64,000 bases of DNA from Mucilaginibacter sp. SG564 (GTDB taxonomy: Bacteria; Bacteroidota; Bacteroidia; Sphingobacteriales; Sphingobacteriaceae), in assembly GCF_013149275.1 (NCBI RefSeq), contig NZ_JABGNA010000006.1, forward strand, positions 186,001-250,000, written 5' to 3'. A program made the position numbers and the translations under genes. Each line of letters opens with the position of its first letter. The first letter of the stretch is position 1. Below are positions 17,493-26,000 of this stretch, one piece after another. The notes below the pieces were generated by a model. That model had not been told where the DNA came from. It was given only the letters and a program-made list of their open reading frames with translations, and searched no databases.

Positions 17493-18668
17493 TTAGGGGG
17501 TTACGATGAGCTTTTTACCAACCATCTTAAAATGTATCTTATTTAATTCCAGTATTTTTAATAAAACAGACAGGTTTGATTCGCGGGAGATACCGCCGGT
17601 GAATAAGCGGGTGGGCATATCGCCCTGATACTCCACATCGATGTCATACCAGCGTGACACCTGCCGCATAATGGTTTTGATGTCTTCGTTTACAAAAAAG
17701 GTTTGCCCGTTTTTCCAGGCCATAACGGCGTTGATATCCGCGTCATCCGTAATGGATAATTTGCCATCGGTGGTAAGCTGTGCCTGCTGCCCGGGTTTTA
17801 ACATGCTGGTCATTTTATTTCTCACAATCCTTACCGATCCTTCAAGCAACGTAGTTTTAATGACGGCTTCGTCGTTATAAGCCATAATGTTAAAGTGGGT
17901 GCCTAAAACCTGTACTTCTTCCTGGCCGTTCACATTAATTTTAAAGGGCATCGCTTTATTTTTAGCCACCTCAAAATAGGCTTCACCAGTAATGCTTACC
18001 CTGCGTTCGGCGCCCGTGAAAGTGATGGGATAGGTAATGGATGACGAAGCGTTGAGCCATACTTTGGTACCATCGGCAAGTTGCAGATCATACTTACCGC
18101 CCCGGGGCGTTGTCATGGTATTAAATATAGGAGCATCGGTATCATTAGCTGTAGTGTTATAACCGATATGCCCGTTGGCCGATTTCACAATTTTGGTATT
18201 ACCCTGGTGAGCCAGCAAGCCGTTCCGGGCCGAATCTAAAACAATGCGCGAACCATCGCCAAGGGTTAGTATAGCCTTATTACCACCCGGTTGTACATCA
18301 ATTGGCTTGGGTTTATTTAAAGCAGTTAAGCCTGTTGGTTTTGGATTGTTGTTTTTAATGAAATATATCCCGGGTAAAATAAACAGGAGTATAGCCGCTG
18401 CCAGCTTTACCCAGTGTAATACCCGGCCATTAAACTTTTTTGCCGGTAACGATTGTTGATCAAAAATGCGATCAAGGATCAATTGTTGGCGATGATCGGG
18501 TAAGGCACGGTGTTCTGTCTCCTGGATAAGGGCATCTCCAATTATTTCTTTTACCTGTTGTGCATTGAGCGGATCATTGATATAATCAAAAAGCTCATGG
18601 GTTTCTGCCCCAGACGCTTCTTTGTTCATATACCGGTTAAATAATTGAGCGAGTTGTTGGTTATTCAT
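17493..18668 (-). CDS. FecR-family anti-sigma factor
   Basis: A FecR-like inner-membrane anti-sigma factor of about 391 residues. The cytosolic N-terminus binds the sigma factor, a single membrane segment (LAAAILLFILPGIYFI) follows at about residue 85-105, and the periplasmic FecR domain carries TPRGGKYDLQLADGTKVWLN and GEAYFEVAKN. A C-terminal domain (about 310-391) should meet the STN domain of SusC. I chose the ATG at 18668 because MNNQQLAQLFNRYM matches the usual family start; an in-frame ATG at 18686 would add six residues. It lies between the sigma gene and susC. Confidence 0.94.
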   Translation of the reverse strand: MNNQQLAQLFNRYMNKEASGAETHELFDYINDPLNAQQVKEIIGDALIQETEHRALPDHRQQLILDRIFDQQSLPAKKFNGRVLHWVKLAAAILLFILPGIYFIKNNNPKPTGLTALNKPKPIDVQPGGNKAILTLGDGSRIVLDSARNGLLAHQGNTKIVKSANGHIGYNTTANDTDAPIFNTMTTPRGGKYDLQLADGTKVWLNASSSITYPITFTGAERRVSITGEAYFEVAKNKAMPFKINVNGQEEVQVLGTHFNIMAYNDEAVIKTTLLEGSVRIVRNKMTSMLKPGQQAQLTTDGKLSITDDADINAVMAWKNGQTFFVNEDIKTIMRQVSRWYDIDVEYQGDMPTRLFTGGISRESNLSVLLKILELNKIHFKMVGKKLIVTP

Positions 18669-18824
18669 GTTATGTAAAGGGCGCATTTACGGGAAGGCAG
18701 ATCGCGTATTTAGCCCTTTATATACACTGACACACGGCAGGGCCGGTAGGGTGAGTTGAAATAGTGATTTTATTGACTTTTATTTTAAGTATCTGAAGAT
18801 CAATGAAATAAAATATTGACGAGG

Positions 18825-19409
18825 CTATTTGAAAAGCAAATAGAACAGGATGAGGGTATTGATCTGGACAAAATAGGTCCGGATGAATTTGAGGGCCAGT
18901 TTCATGTGGGTATGCACTGTTGATGACGAGATATTTAACCGCCCGGCTACTTCACTGTATTTTAATCCTTCCTGCTGGCACAGCGTATAAACCAGTTTTT
19001 GTTGTGGTGTAAGGCAGCTGATAGCCCGGTTAAGCGAATGTTCCAGATCTCGGTATATAACCGTGTCTTCGGTGCTGTTTACCTCCTCCGTCATTTGTTT
19101 GCTCAGTTCAAAGGAGATAAGGTTTTCATGAGCGATGCGCCTTAATACATTATAGGCGTAATTGCGGGTCATGCGGTTAATATAAGCGCCAAAATTTTCA
19201 ATCTCGGGCAGGTTTTGGCGATTGATCCAGATCTTCAGAAAGATCTCCTGCAAAATTTCTTCGGCCAGCTCATCAGACCGGGTAAGCTTTAAAGCAAAGG
19301 GATACACTGTTTTTGAATAATGCTTAAAAAGTATAGTAAACGACGTTTGATCACCAGTGGCTACCTGGCGCAAAAGCATTCGTTCTGTATCTATCAATCT
19401 ATTTTGCAA
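18825..19409 (-). CDS. ECF RNA polymerase sigma factor (FecI/RpoE-like)
   Basis: An extracytoplasmic-function sigma factor of up to 194 residues. Region 2 is seen in FALKLTRSDELAEEILQE with IFLKIWINR, and region 4 in LTPQQKLVYTLCQQEG and then YSEVAGRLNISSSTVHTHM. The open frame starts at a TTG at 19409; the first ATG is at 19379 and gives 184 residues with only four residues before the conserved core. Either is possible. Its first 40 or so codons are duplicated at 20014-20156, and the ancestral upstream region now lies beyond an interposed gene. It should direct transcription of the PUL under control of FecR and SusC. Confidence 0.93.
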   Translation of the reverse strand: MQNRLIDTERMLLRQVATGDQTSFTILFKHYSKTVYPFALKLTRSDELAEEILQEIFLKIWINRQNLPEIENFGAYINRMTRNYAYNVLRRIAHENLISFELSKQMTEEVNSTEDTVIYRDLEHSLNRAISCLTPQQKLVYTLCQQEGLKYSEVAGRLNISSSTVHTHMKLALKFIRTYFVQINTLILFYLLFK

Positions 19410-19432
19410 TGCGTTATAAAAAACAGGGTTAT
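19290..19432. repeat. 143-bp direct repeat, copy A (5' end of the intact sigma gene)
   Basis: Identical to 20014-20156 except for three substitutions, so about 98 percent identity. The offset is 724 bp. It covers the sigma start region and the first 40 or so codons. Between the copies lies the small secreted-protein gene. Confidence 0.95.
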
Positions 19433-19463
19433 TAATTTTGGATTTAGATTTTACTCAATAAAT

Positions 19464-19973
19464 TTATAGGGGTTCGCGAGTAACGTATAAAACAAATGTT
19501 TGATAAGGGTTTGTGGTGAAGTATTGAGGAGGAATAACAAAACTCAGGTAGCCATTAATAGTTGATCCACCAATAGGACCTGGATTTGATATTCCATTAT
19601 TAACTGTCATATCCCCTGAAGACTGAAAATTAATTTGAATACCTCCTGCTACCCCGTTATTGTTTGCTTCAATACTTGTCTGGAAGTAATCAGTAGTATG
19701 AGGAGATAAAACCAAAGATCCACCAGCACCCATTGGTGGTGTAAGTGGTGGATTGATGTAAGCAGGACCTGTTACGATTACCGGTACATCCATCATATTG
19801 ACAATCTGTATAGAAGTAGCTATACTATGTGTTCCATCCCATATTTTTTTATTGAGATGATAATGAAGATCCCGAACCGGATCCCAGTAATAATTAACTA
19901 AATGAAAATCGCTGCTTTTACCGACAAATGAAGTTGACAGTAAACAAATTGAAAGAAAAATAAACTTTTTCAT
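19464..19973 (-). CDS. Small secreted protein of unknown function inside the sigma duplication
   Basis: A 169-residue protein that I do not recognise. It has a clear signal peptide (MKKFIFLSICLLSTSFVGKS) and then a mature part rich in Asn, Gly, Pro and Thr with no cysteine and no obvious catalytic motif. The run of beta-prone segments (IQIVNMMDVPVIVTGP, GGIQINFQSSGD, YLSFVIPPQYF) suggests a small beta-sandwich. It sits between the two copies of the sigma 5' end and is more AT-rich than the PUL genes around it. It may have arrived together with the duplication. Confidence 0.72.
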   Translation of the reverse strand: MKKFIFLSICLLSTSFVGKSSDFHLVNYYWDPVRDLHYHLNKKIWDGTHSIATSIQIVNMMDVPVIVTGPAYINPPLTPPMGAGGSLVLSPHTTDYFQTSIEANNNGVAGGIQINFQSSGDMTVNNGISNPGPIGGSTINGYLSFVIPPQYFTTNPYQTFVLYVTREPL

Positions 19974-20013
19974 ATTAAAGTATTTTTAGAGTTCACCCCA
20001 AAATTTTGCTTAC

Positions 20014-20156
20014 TAAAGCAAAGGGATACACTGTTTTTGAATAATGCTCAAAAAGTATAGTGAACGACGTTTGATCACCAGTGGCTACCTGGCGCAAAAG
20101 CATTCGTTCTGTATCTATCAATCTATTTTGCAGTGCGTTATAAAAAACAGGGTTAT
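20014..20156. repeat. 143-bp direct repeat, copy B
   Basis: Partner of 19290-19432 with three mismatches. The repeat begins in the middle of a codon of the sigma gene (after PFAL) and ends just upstream of the sigma start, so its ends do not follow gene boundaries. Confidence 0.95.
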
Positions 20157-20223
20157 CAGTCTGGTTTACTTTCGTGGAGTGAATGTATTTTAAAAAGATA
20201 TAATTTGCCTGTTCTATCACCAC
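20014..20223 (-). pseudogene. Truncated 5' fragment of the ECF sigma gene
   Basis: On the - strand this segment reads into NALQNRLIDTERMLLRQ and continues to KTVYPFAL, exactly as in the intact sigma gene. It then leaves homology and reaches a stop at 19993. The fragment lacks all of region 4 and most of region 2, so it cannot be functional. It retains the original upstream sequence, including the 79-bp element, which the intact copy has lost. Confidence 0.85.
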
Positions 20224-20252
20224 GCAAACGTTTGTTTGGAGTTATTGCCTTT
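20174..20252 (-). promoter_or_regulatory. 79-bp conserved non-coding element (copy 2), ancestral sigma promoter region
   Basis: Matches 3734-3812 at 72 of 79 positions. It contains the palindrome CAAACGTTTG at 20225-20234 and the run TATCTTTTTAAAATA. It lies about 40 bp upstream of the sigma-derived sequence in copy B, where a promoter for the sigma operon would be expected. Confidence 0.6.
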
Positions 20253-20361
20253 AAGGAAAATATAAATGAAACAGGCTGGTAAAGCGCAGCAAAACAGGCT
20301 ATTTTACGGGGAGTTTTTTTATAACGAAATAATTGCGGAGATAGCAGTTGGCTATATCAAT

Positions 20362-20393
20362 AATTGTTTACGCAAGCGTTTGCGTAAACAATT
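20362..20393. promoter_or_regulatory. 32-bp near-perfect palindrome, LacI-type operator candidate
   Basis: Arms AATTGTTTACGCAA and TTGCGTAAACAATT are perfect 14-base complements around a 4-base centre (GCGT). The centre of the motif, CGCAAGCGTTTGCG, is of the LacI-family operator kind. It lies between the DUF2252 stop and the sigma remnant. On neither strand is it followed by a T run, so I favour a protein-binding site over a terminator. Confidence 0.6.
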
Positions 20394-20479
20394 AAAAATA
20401 AAGGGTTTAAGATAGGATGTGTTTAAAGTGCTGGTTTTGTTGAGCAGATAAATGTTAAATTATAGCTATTGAAGTTTAA

Positions 20480-21682
20480 TTATTTGGTTTTGATAGACTT
20501 GTAACCGGCCATATACTGTTTGTAATCTTTTTTAACCTGGCCGGCATAGCTTTTTGCATAACTGATGAGTGTTTTTTGCCAGGCGGTTTCGTGGGCGAAG
20601 GCGGTGAGCTCATCATTAATGGCCGAGCCCTGTATGCCGCAGCTTCGCAATTGTGCCGAGGCGGTTAATGTAGCCATATCCAGCAGTACACATTGCATAT
20701 CCTTCAGGTTACCGGCTAAAACGTCCAGGTTGATCTTATCGGCAAAGGGCTGCATTTCCTGTAATACATAAGTGTCGCCTTTAAATACCGTGGTGCTTAG
20801 TAATGCCGGCGATATATTTTGCATGCGGTATTTGGTAGTGATGATCCGCTCGGCGTCCGAAGTCCATTGTGGTTGCGGGATTGGGTTATAAGGCGCGAGG
20901 GACGATCGTGCACCTTTTTTAAGATCCATTAATAAAAAGTCGGCTTTATTTTTGGTGTTCTGCAATAAGAACATATAACGTTTTAACCCAATGCTCCCGG
21001 TACCTGCTACTCTGAAGGCGGCATCTTTAACCTCATAATTATTGGGCCAGGCCGTGCTTTTTTCCAGCAAGCTGTCCAGGTGTTGCATCAGGTCGGTCTT
21101 CAGGGGTTTTTGGATCGCAAAATGGGTTTGATCATTGATGCTGATGCGCAATTGTTTATGTACCGGGGCGGCAATTTTTTTGATAAAATCTTTTTCTTTC
21201 CGCTTTTTAACTTTGATTAAAAAATCACTCACAATGCCGCCTGCTGTTCTGGGGTCGATATAATAGGCCTTGCCCGATTGCAGCACTTCGCTATACTTCT
21301 TCAAAAAAAGCTTAACCATGGTGTCGGCCTCGGCTTTGGTGAGGTTCAGCGTATCAAAAGCTACGTAAATGCTGGTGAGTACCCGGGCCAATTCCCAGTT
21401 TAAAGGAGCCAGCATCGATTCGTCAAAATCATTCAGGTCAAAATAAACCAGGCGGTTGTTGCCTTTAAAACTGCCAAAGTTTTCCAGGTGAAGGTCGCCG
21501 CAGATCCATACCGGCGGCGAAACCGGGAAATCTTTAACCCGGGCCAGGTCTTCATAAAACAAATGGCAGGTGCCCCTAAAAAAGCGAAAAGGGCTCTCGG
21601 TCATCGCCCTATATTTGAGTTGAACCTTATCGGGCAGCAGCGGTGCATTAAATTTTTTAATTCTTTCAATAATAGTATCCAT
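20480..21682 (-). CDS. DUF2252 family protein (kinase-like fold)
   Basis: A 400-residue DUF2252 protein. The segment WICGDLHLENFGSFKG, followed by VYFDLNDFDES, resembles the catalytic (HGDxHxxN) and metal-binding (DFD) loops of aminoglycoside/choline kinase-like enzymes. The family is therefore suspected to phosphorylate a small molecule, but no substrate is established. There is no signal peptide. The gene is followed by the small palindromic region, and preceded on the same strand by the MgtC-like gene 53 bp away. Confidence 0.85.
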   Translation of the reverse strand: MDTIIERIKKFNAPLLPDKVQLKYRAMTESPFRFFRGTCHLFYEDLARVKDFPVSPPVWICGDLHLENFGSFKGNNRLVYFDLNDFDESMLAPLNWELARVLTSIYVAFDTLNLTKAEADTMVKLFLKKYSEVLQSGKAYYIDPRTAGGIVSDFLIKVKKRKEKDFIKKIAAPVHKQLRISINDQTHFAIQKPLKTDLMQHLDSLLEKSTAWPNNYEVKDAAFRVAGTGSIGLKRYMFLLQNTKNKADFLLMDLKKGARSSLAPYNPIPQPQWTSDAERIITTKYRMQNISPALLSTTVFKGDTYVLQEMQPFADKINLDVLAGNLKDMQCVLLDMATLTASAQLRSCGIQGSAINDELTAFAHETAWQKTLISYAKSYAGQVKKDYKQYMAGYKSIKTK

Positions 21683-21735
21683 GATGTACTGAATTTAAAA
21701 TGTAGGAATATAATGCAGGGCAGGTGAAAAGGCTT

Positions 21736-22398
21736 TTACCACTCAAAGGATTGGACAATATCTTGATCGAGTAGCCAGTCATTAAACAATTCCAGTTGTT
21801 TGCCCTTGCCGGATACCAGTACTTCCAGGATCACCTGTTCGCCGGAGCGTAATAGTTTGGAATTGGTAACCTGCAGCTTTAAAGTTTCTATTTGCTGTTG
21901 AATGGCTCCCGAAGGATATTTGTCCTTGAAAGTGATCTTATAATCGCGGTGCTGAAAGCGGAAATCTATCTGGAACTGGATAAAATCAAGGGCGTAAAGT
22001 ATAAATAAGGAGAGCACCAGCGAAAGGCCCGTCAGCATATATTCGCCAATGCCGATGAGCATACCTATGGCAGCGGCAATCCAGATGGAAGCGGCGGTGG
22101 TGATGCCCGAAACGGTCACATTATTGCGGAATATAACACCGGCGCCTAAAAAGCCCACACCGGTAATAATGTTGGCGGCTATACGATCGCGGTTGGCGTC
22201 GACACCTAAAAGGTACGAGCAAATGGTGAATACCGTTGAGCCAAAACAGATCAGCGCCAGCGTACGGAACCCTGCTGATTTACCCCTGATCTCCCGCTCA
22301 AATCCCAGGATACTGCCGCATACAACCGATAAAATTACTTTTAATACCTCGTCGCCATTAATAGCATGGGTGGTATTGAGAACTGAACTGAGAAGCAT
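21736..22398 (-). CDS. MgtC/SapB family membrane protein
   Basis: A 220-residue membrane protein. The N-terminal half has the MgtC signature GFEREIRGKSAGFRTL and then ANIITGVGFLGAGVIFR, with about four or five membrane segments. The C-terminal 80 residues form a soluble ACT-like domain (DYKITFKDKY to the end). MgtC proteins affect magnesium homeostasis and membrane potential by modulating the ATP synthase in pathogens; the role in free-living Bacteroidota is not settled. It is probably cotranscribed with the DUF2252 gene. Confidence 0.9.
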   Translation of the reverse strand: MLLSSVLNTTHAINGDEVLKVILSVVCGSILGFEREIRGKSAGFRTLALICFGSTVFTICSYLLGVDANRDRIAANIITGVGFLGAGVIFRNNVTVSGITTAASIWIAAAIGMLIGIGEYMLTGLSLVLSLFILYALDFIQFQIDFRFQHRDYKITFKDKYPSGAIQQQIETLKLQVTNSKLLRSGEQVILEVLVSGKGKQLELFNDWLLDQDIVQSFEW

Positions 22399-22551
22399 TT
22401 AGATTAAACTTTAATATTTTTCGAAATAGCAGGTTTCGTAAATATAAATAAAATAATGTGGTGAATGATGGCCGACACCGTACAGCGATTTGAATTGTAC
22501 GGTATCCAACCCGTTTATACGCTGGAAGATACAGTGAACCCGATCGGGGTT

Positions 22552-22660
22552 AAAGCTTTGTAGAATAAAAGTAGTTTAAAGACCAGTGCCGGAGGTACTG
22601 CACTCTGGTTGCATACCTACGGCATGTCAGATTCTTAGCGTTTGTTTGCTACAAAGCTTT
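22552..22660. repeat. Intergenic element with 12-bp inverted ends
   Basis: AAAGCTTTGTAG at 22552-22563 and CTACAAAGCTTT at 22649-22660 are exact inverted repeats around 85 bp without coding potential. The neighbouring bases contain further small hairpins (CTCCTGCGGAG; CGAGAT with ATCTCG). The whole 22.4-23.0 kb spacer is 629 bp long and holds this element, the repeat at 22755 and the promoter region of the next gene. I see no gene in it. Confidence 0.6.
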
Positions 22661-22754
22661 TACTCCTGCGGAGTAGCCTTCGTCCGGCCTGTAGTCCACG
22701 AGATACGCTGCGCTAATCTCGCGGGAGTATAAGCATGACAAATATATTCATCCG

Positions 22755-22815
22755 CCCTCTTTGCGCCGAAGGCGGAGAGAGGGTCGCCCAGCCCAGCGCA
22801 GGCGGGGTGAGTCGA
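22755..22815. repeat. Dispersed 61-bp repeat, copy 1
   Basis: Aligns without gaps to 31986-32046, starting with CCCTCTT and ending in GGGTGAGTCGA. It contains the internal hairpin CCCTCTTTGCGCC/GGCGGAGAGAGGG. Both copies are in intergenic spacers. Confidence 0.8.
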
Positions 22816-23027
22816 CACCGCGACAGCACACAAAAAAAATAACCGCTTTAAACGTTTATACCTAAACAAAGTCATATATCCGTCTGTTGAAACCGGGATG
22901 AAATATTAATAATATATTGCTGTTAAATCATCTGTTATTAAATTCTTCAACCCGACATTTTTAATACATTTGGTTGGCAACGGTTTGCATTACCAATTTG
23001 CAGACAAAAACTACCAGAGGCCTAACC

Positions 23028-26000
23028 ATGATGATGATAGCCAAGAGCTTACTAAAAGGTACAGAACGACCTGACTTTATTAAACACGAAACCCTTGCCG
23101 ACATTTTCAGAGCGTCGGCATCGCAATATGCCCATAATACAGCCCTCATTTTTGGCGACAGGCAACTGAATTATGCCCAGCTCGATTCCTGGAGTAATTA
23201 CATCGCGGGATTTATTGCTTCAAAAGGTATTGGCAAGGGCCATTCCATAGGGGTATGGCAATCCCGAGGGCTCGATCTGCAAGCCGTTATCCTCGGTATT
23301 GTAAAATCGGGTGCCGCCTACGTTCCGCTGGATAGGGAAATGCCCGAAGAGCGATTGCAGATCGTACTACAGGAAATTGGCGCTGCCGCCTGTTTCAGCG
23401 ATGCCCATCCTGCCCTGGACTGCCCGGTTTTTGCCGTTCCGGAATATCGGGAGCAATATGAGGATTATGTTTTACCGGTAGGACCCGATGCGGATGATCG
23501 CGCCTATGTGTTATACACCTCGGGTAGTACGGGTAAACCGAAAGGGATCCCCATTCAGCATAAACATATCTGCCATCTTATCCGGTCGGAGCAAAGTGTG
23601 CTCGGCATCACGCAACAGGATAAAGTATACCAGGGCTTTTCGGTATCATTTGATATGTGGTGCGAAGAAACCTGGATAAGTCTTTTTGTCGGTGCATCTT
23701 TATGGATAGCCGATGCCACCACGGCAAAATCTATCGATGAGTTAAGCGATATATTAAAGCAGCAACAAATTACTATACTGCACGCCGTACCCAGCCTGTT
23801 GGCGGTTATGGATGATGATATCCCCACGCTGCGCCTCATTAACGCCGGCGGCGAAGCCTGTACCCCAGCCGTGTTAAACCGCTGGAGCAAACCTGGCAAA
23901 AACATATTTTACAATAGCTACGGCCCTACCGAAACAACGGTAACCACCACTATGGTGCCGCTGAAACCCGGCGATGCTATTACCATTGGCGGACCGCTGC
24001 CCAACTACGACCTGGCCGTAGTTGACGATAAATTTAACCTGCTGCCTACCGGACAGCAAGGCGAACTCATTATTTCGGGCCCGGGCGTGAGCGAGGGTTA
24101 TGTGAACCGGCCTGAATTGACCCGCGAAAAATTCCTGGATAAACCTGCAACTTTGATGGAACTGGCAGGCGACCGTATTTACCTGAGCGGCGATGCCGTG
24201 GTGATGCAGCCTGATGGCCGGATCGACTTTCATGGCCGACTGGACGATCAGGTGAAACTTCGTGGTTACCGGATAGAGCTGGGCGAAATTGAATCGAGAT
24301 TGAACCAGCTCGAAGAGGTAGCCACAGCCGCTGTGGCTTTGAAAAAAGACTCCACAGGGCAGGATCAACTGGTAGGTTATGTGACGTTAAAACCGGGTCA
24401 TACATTTGATCAGCAGCATAGCCGTAGCCGCCTTTCAGAGGTATTACCTCCCTACATGGTACCGTTAGTAGTTATACAGATAGACAAATTCCCCCGGCTG
24501 CCGAGCGGCAAGATCGATCGCAAATCGCTCCCTGTACCTGAGGCTTTACAAAATGTACCGCAACAGGAGGAAATTCATATCAGCCCTGATGATCCGCTGG
24601 CGGTAAAAGTAATGGCCGGGCTCAACCACCTGTTCCCCGGCAGGGATATCACCCCCGAATCGGATTTCTTTACAGATCTGGGCGGGCATTCTTTATTAGC
24701 GGCCACATTTTCATCATGGCTGCGCAAAGAGGCTGGTGTACAGCATGCGTCATTAAAAGATATTTATACCAATCGTCCGGTAAAAAACCTCATCACTACC
24801 TGGGAGCTTGCAGAAAAGAAAGCCCGGGAAAAGAAAACGGTCGACAAAGAGATCTTTCATAAAATTCCTCCTTTGCGCTATTTCTTGTGTGGTTTGGCGC
24901 AGGCCATCTCCCTGTTGTTTATATACGGCCTGTTTGCCGTGCAGATATTTGTGCCTTACCTGGGCTACTATTATGTGGTGAGTAAAACAGAATCAGGTCA
25001 GGACAATTCGGGCATTGGCCTCGCAATTGCACTGTTGTTATATTGTCTGATCCCTCCATTTTTATCTTTACTGGGCATTGCCGCCAAATGGATATTGCTG
25101 GGCAAGGTTAAAGAAGGTGAACATCCTTTATGGGGTTCTTATTATTTCCGTTACTGGCTCGTAAACCGCTTAACACAATTGGCCCCCGCACAGTTCATGA
25201 ATGGTACGCCGCTTTATCCTTTATATTTACGTATGCTGGGTACCCGCGTGGCTAAAGACGCGCAAATAAGCGCGATTACTATTGGCGCCAACGACCTGCT
25301 GGAAATTGGCAGCGATGTGAGCCTGAGCTCGGGCGTGGTGCTGGATAACGTATCGGTGGAAAACGGGTTGATCAAATTCAGTAAGATCAGTATCGGAGCT
25401 CATGCTTACATTGGCAGCGGCGCGGTGCTGTCGGGCGGCACTGTTGTAGAAGACTGGGGCGAACTGCAGGACCTGAGCCATTTGCAAAGCGGCCAAACCA
25501 TCAAGGCTTACGAGGTATGGAAGGGTAGTCCGGCAGAAAAGGTGCATCAAATGCAGCCCGAAGAGTTGCCGCAACCGCTTAAGTCTCCTTTTTTGAAGAT
25601 CAAAACTTACGGCTTTCTGTATACGCTGCTGCTTATTATTTTTCCGGCCGTTGTATTAGTGCCTTTGCTCCCCGTGATCAGGTTGTTGAATTACCTGGAT
25701 TTGCAAACCGGCGATTATGACTTTAGTTATTTTATCCACGTACCGGCGCTTACGCTGCTATATATTGTATTGTACGCGTTGGAAACCGTGCTGTTATCGC
25801 GCCTGTTGTTGTGGAAGATCAAACCCGGCACCTACCCTGTTTTCAGCAGTACGTATGTACGTAAATGGCTTTCTGATCAATTGATATCTGTCGCGCTTAT
25901 CGTGCTTCACCCCATCTACGCTACCGTTTTTGTTTCCTTTTTCTTCAGGATGCTGGGATCGAAAATTGGTAAAAATACCGAGATCTCCACCGCCAGCAAC

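Noticed and set aside
20362..20393. The 32-bp palindrome as a terminator
   Set aside because: No T run on either strand, and the core resembles a LacI-type operator.
22660..22875. Open frame of 71 codons upstream of the synthetase gene
   Set aside because: Overlaps dispersed repeats; no start context and no recognisable domain.
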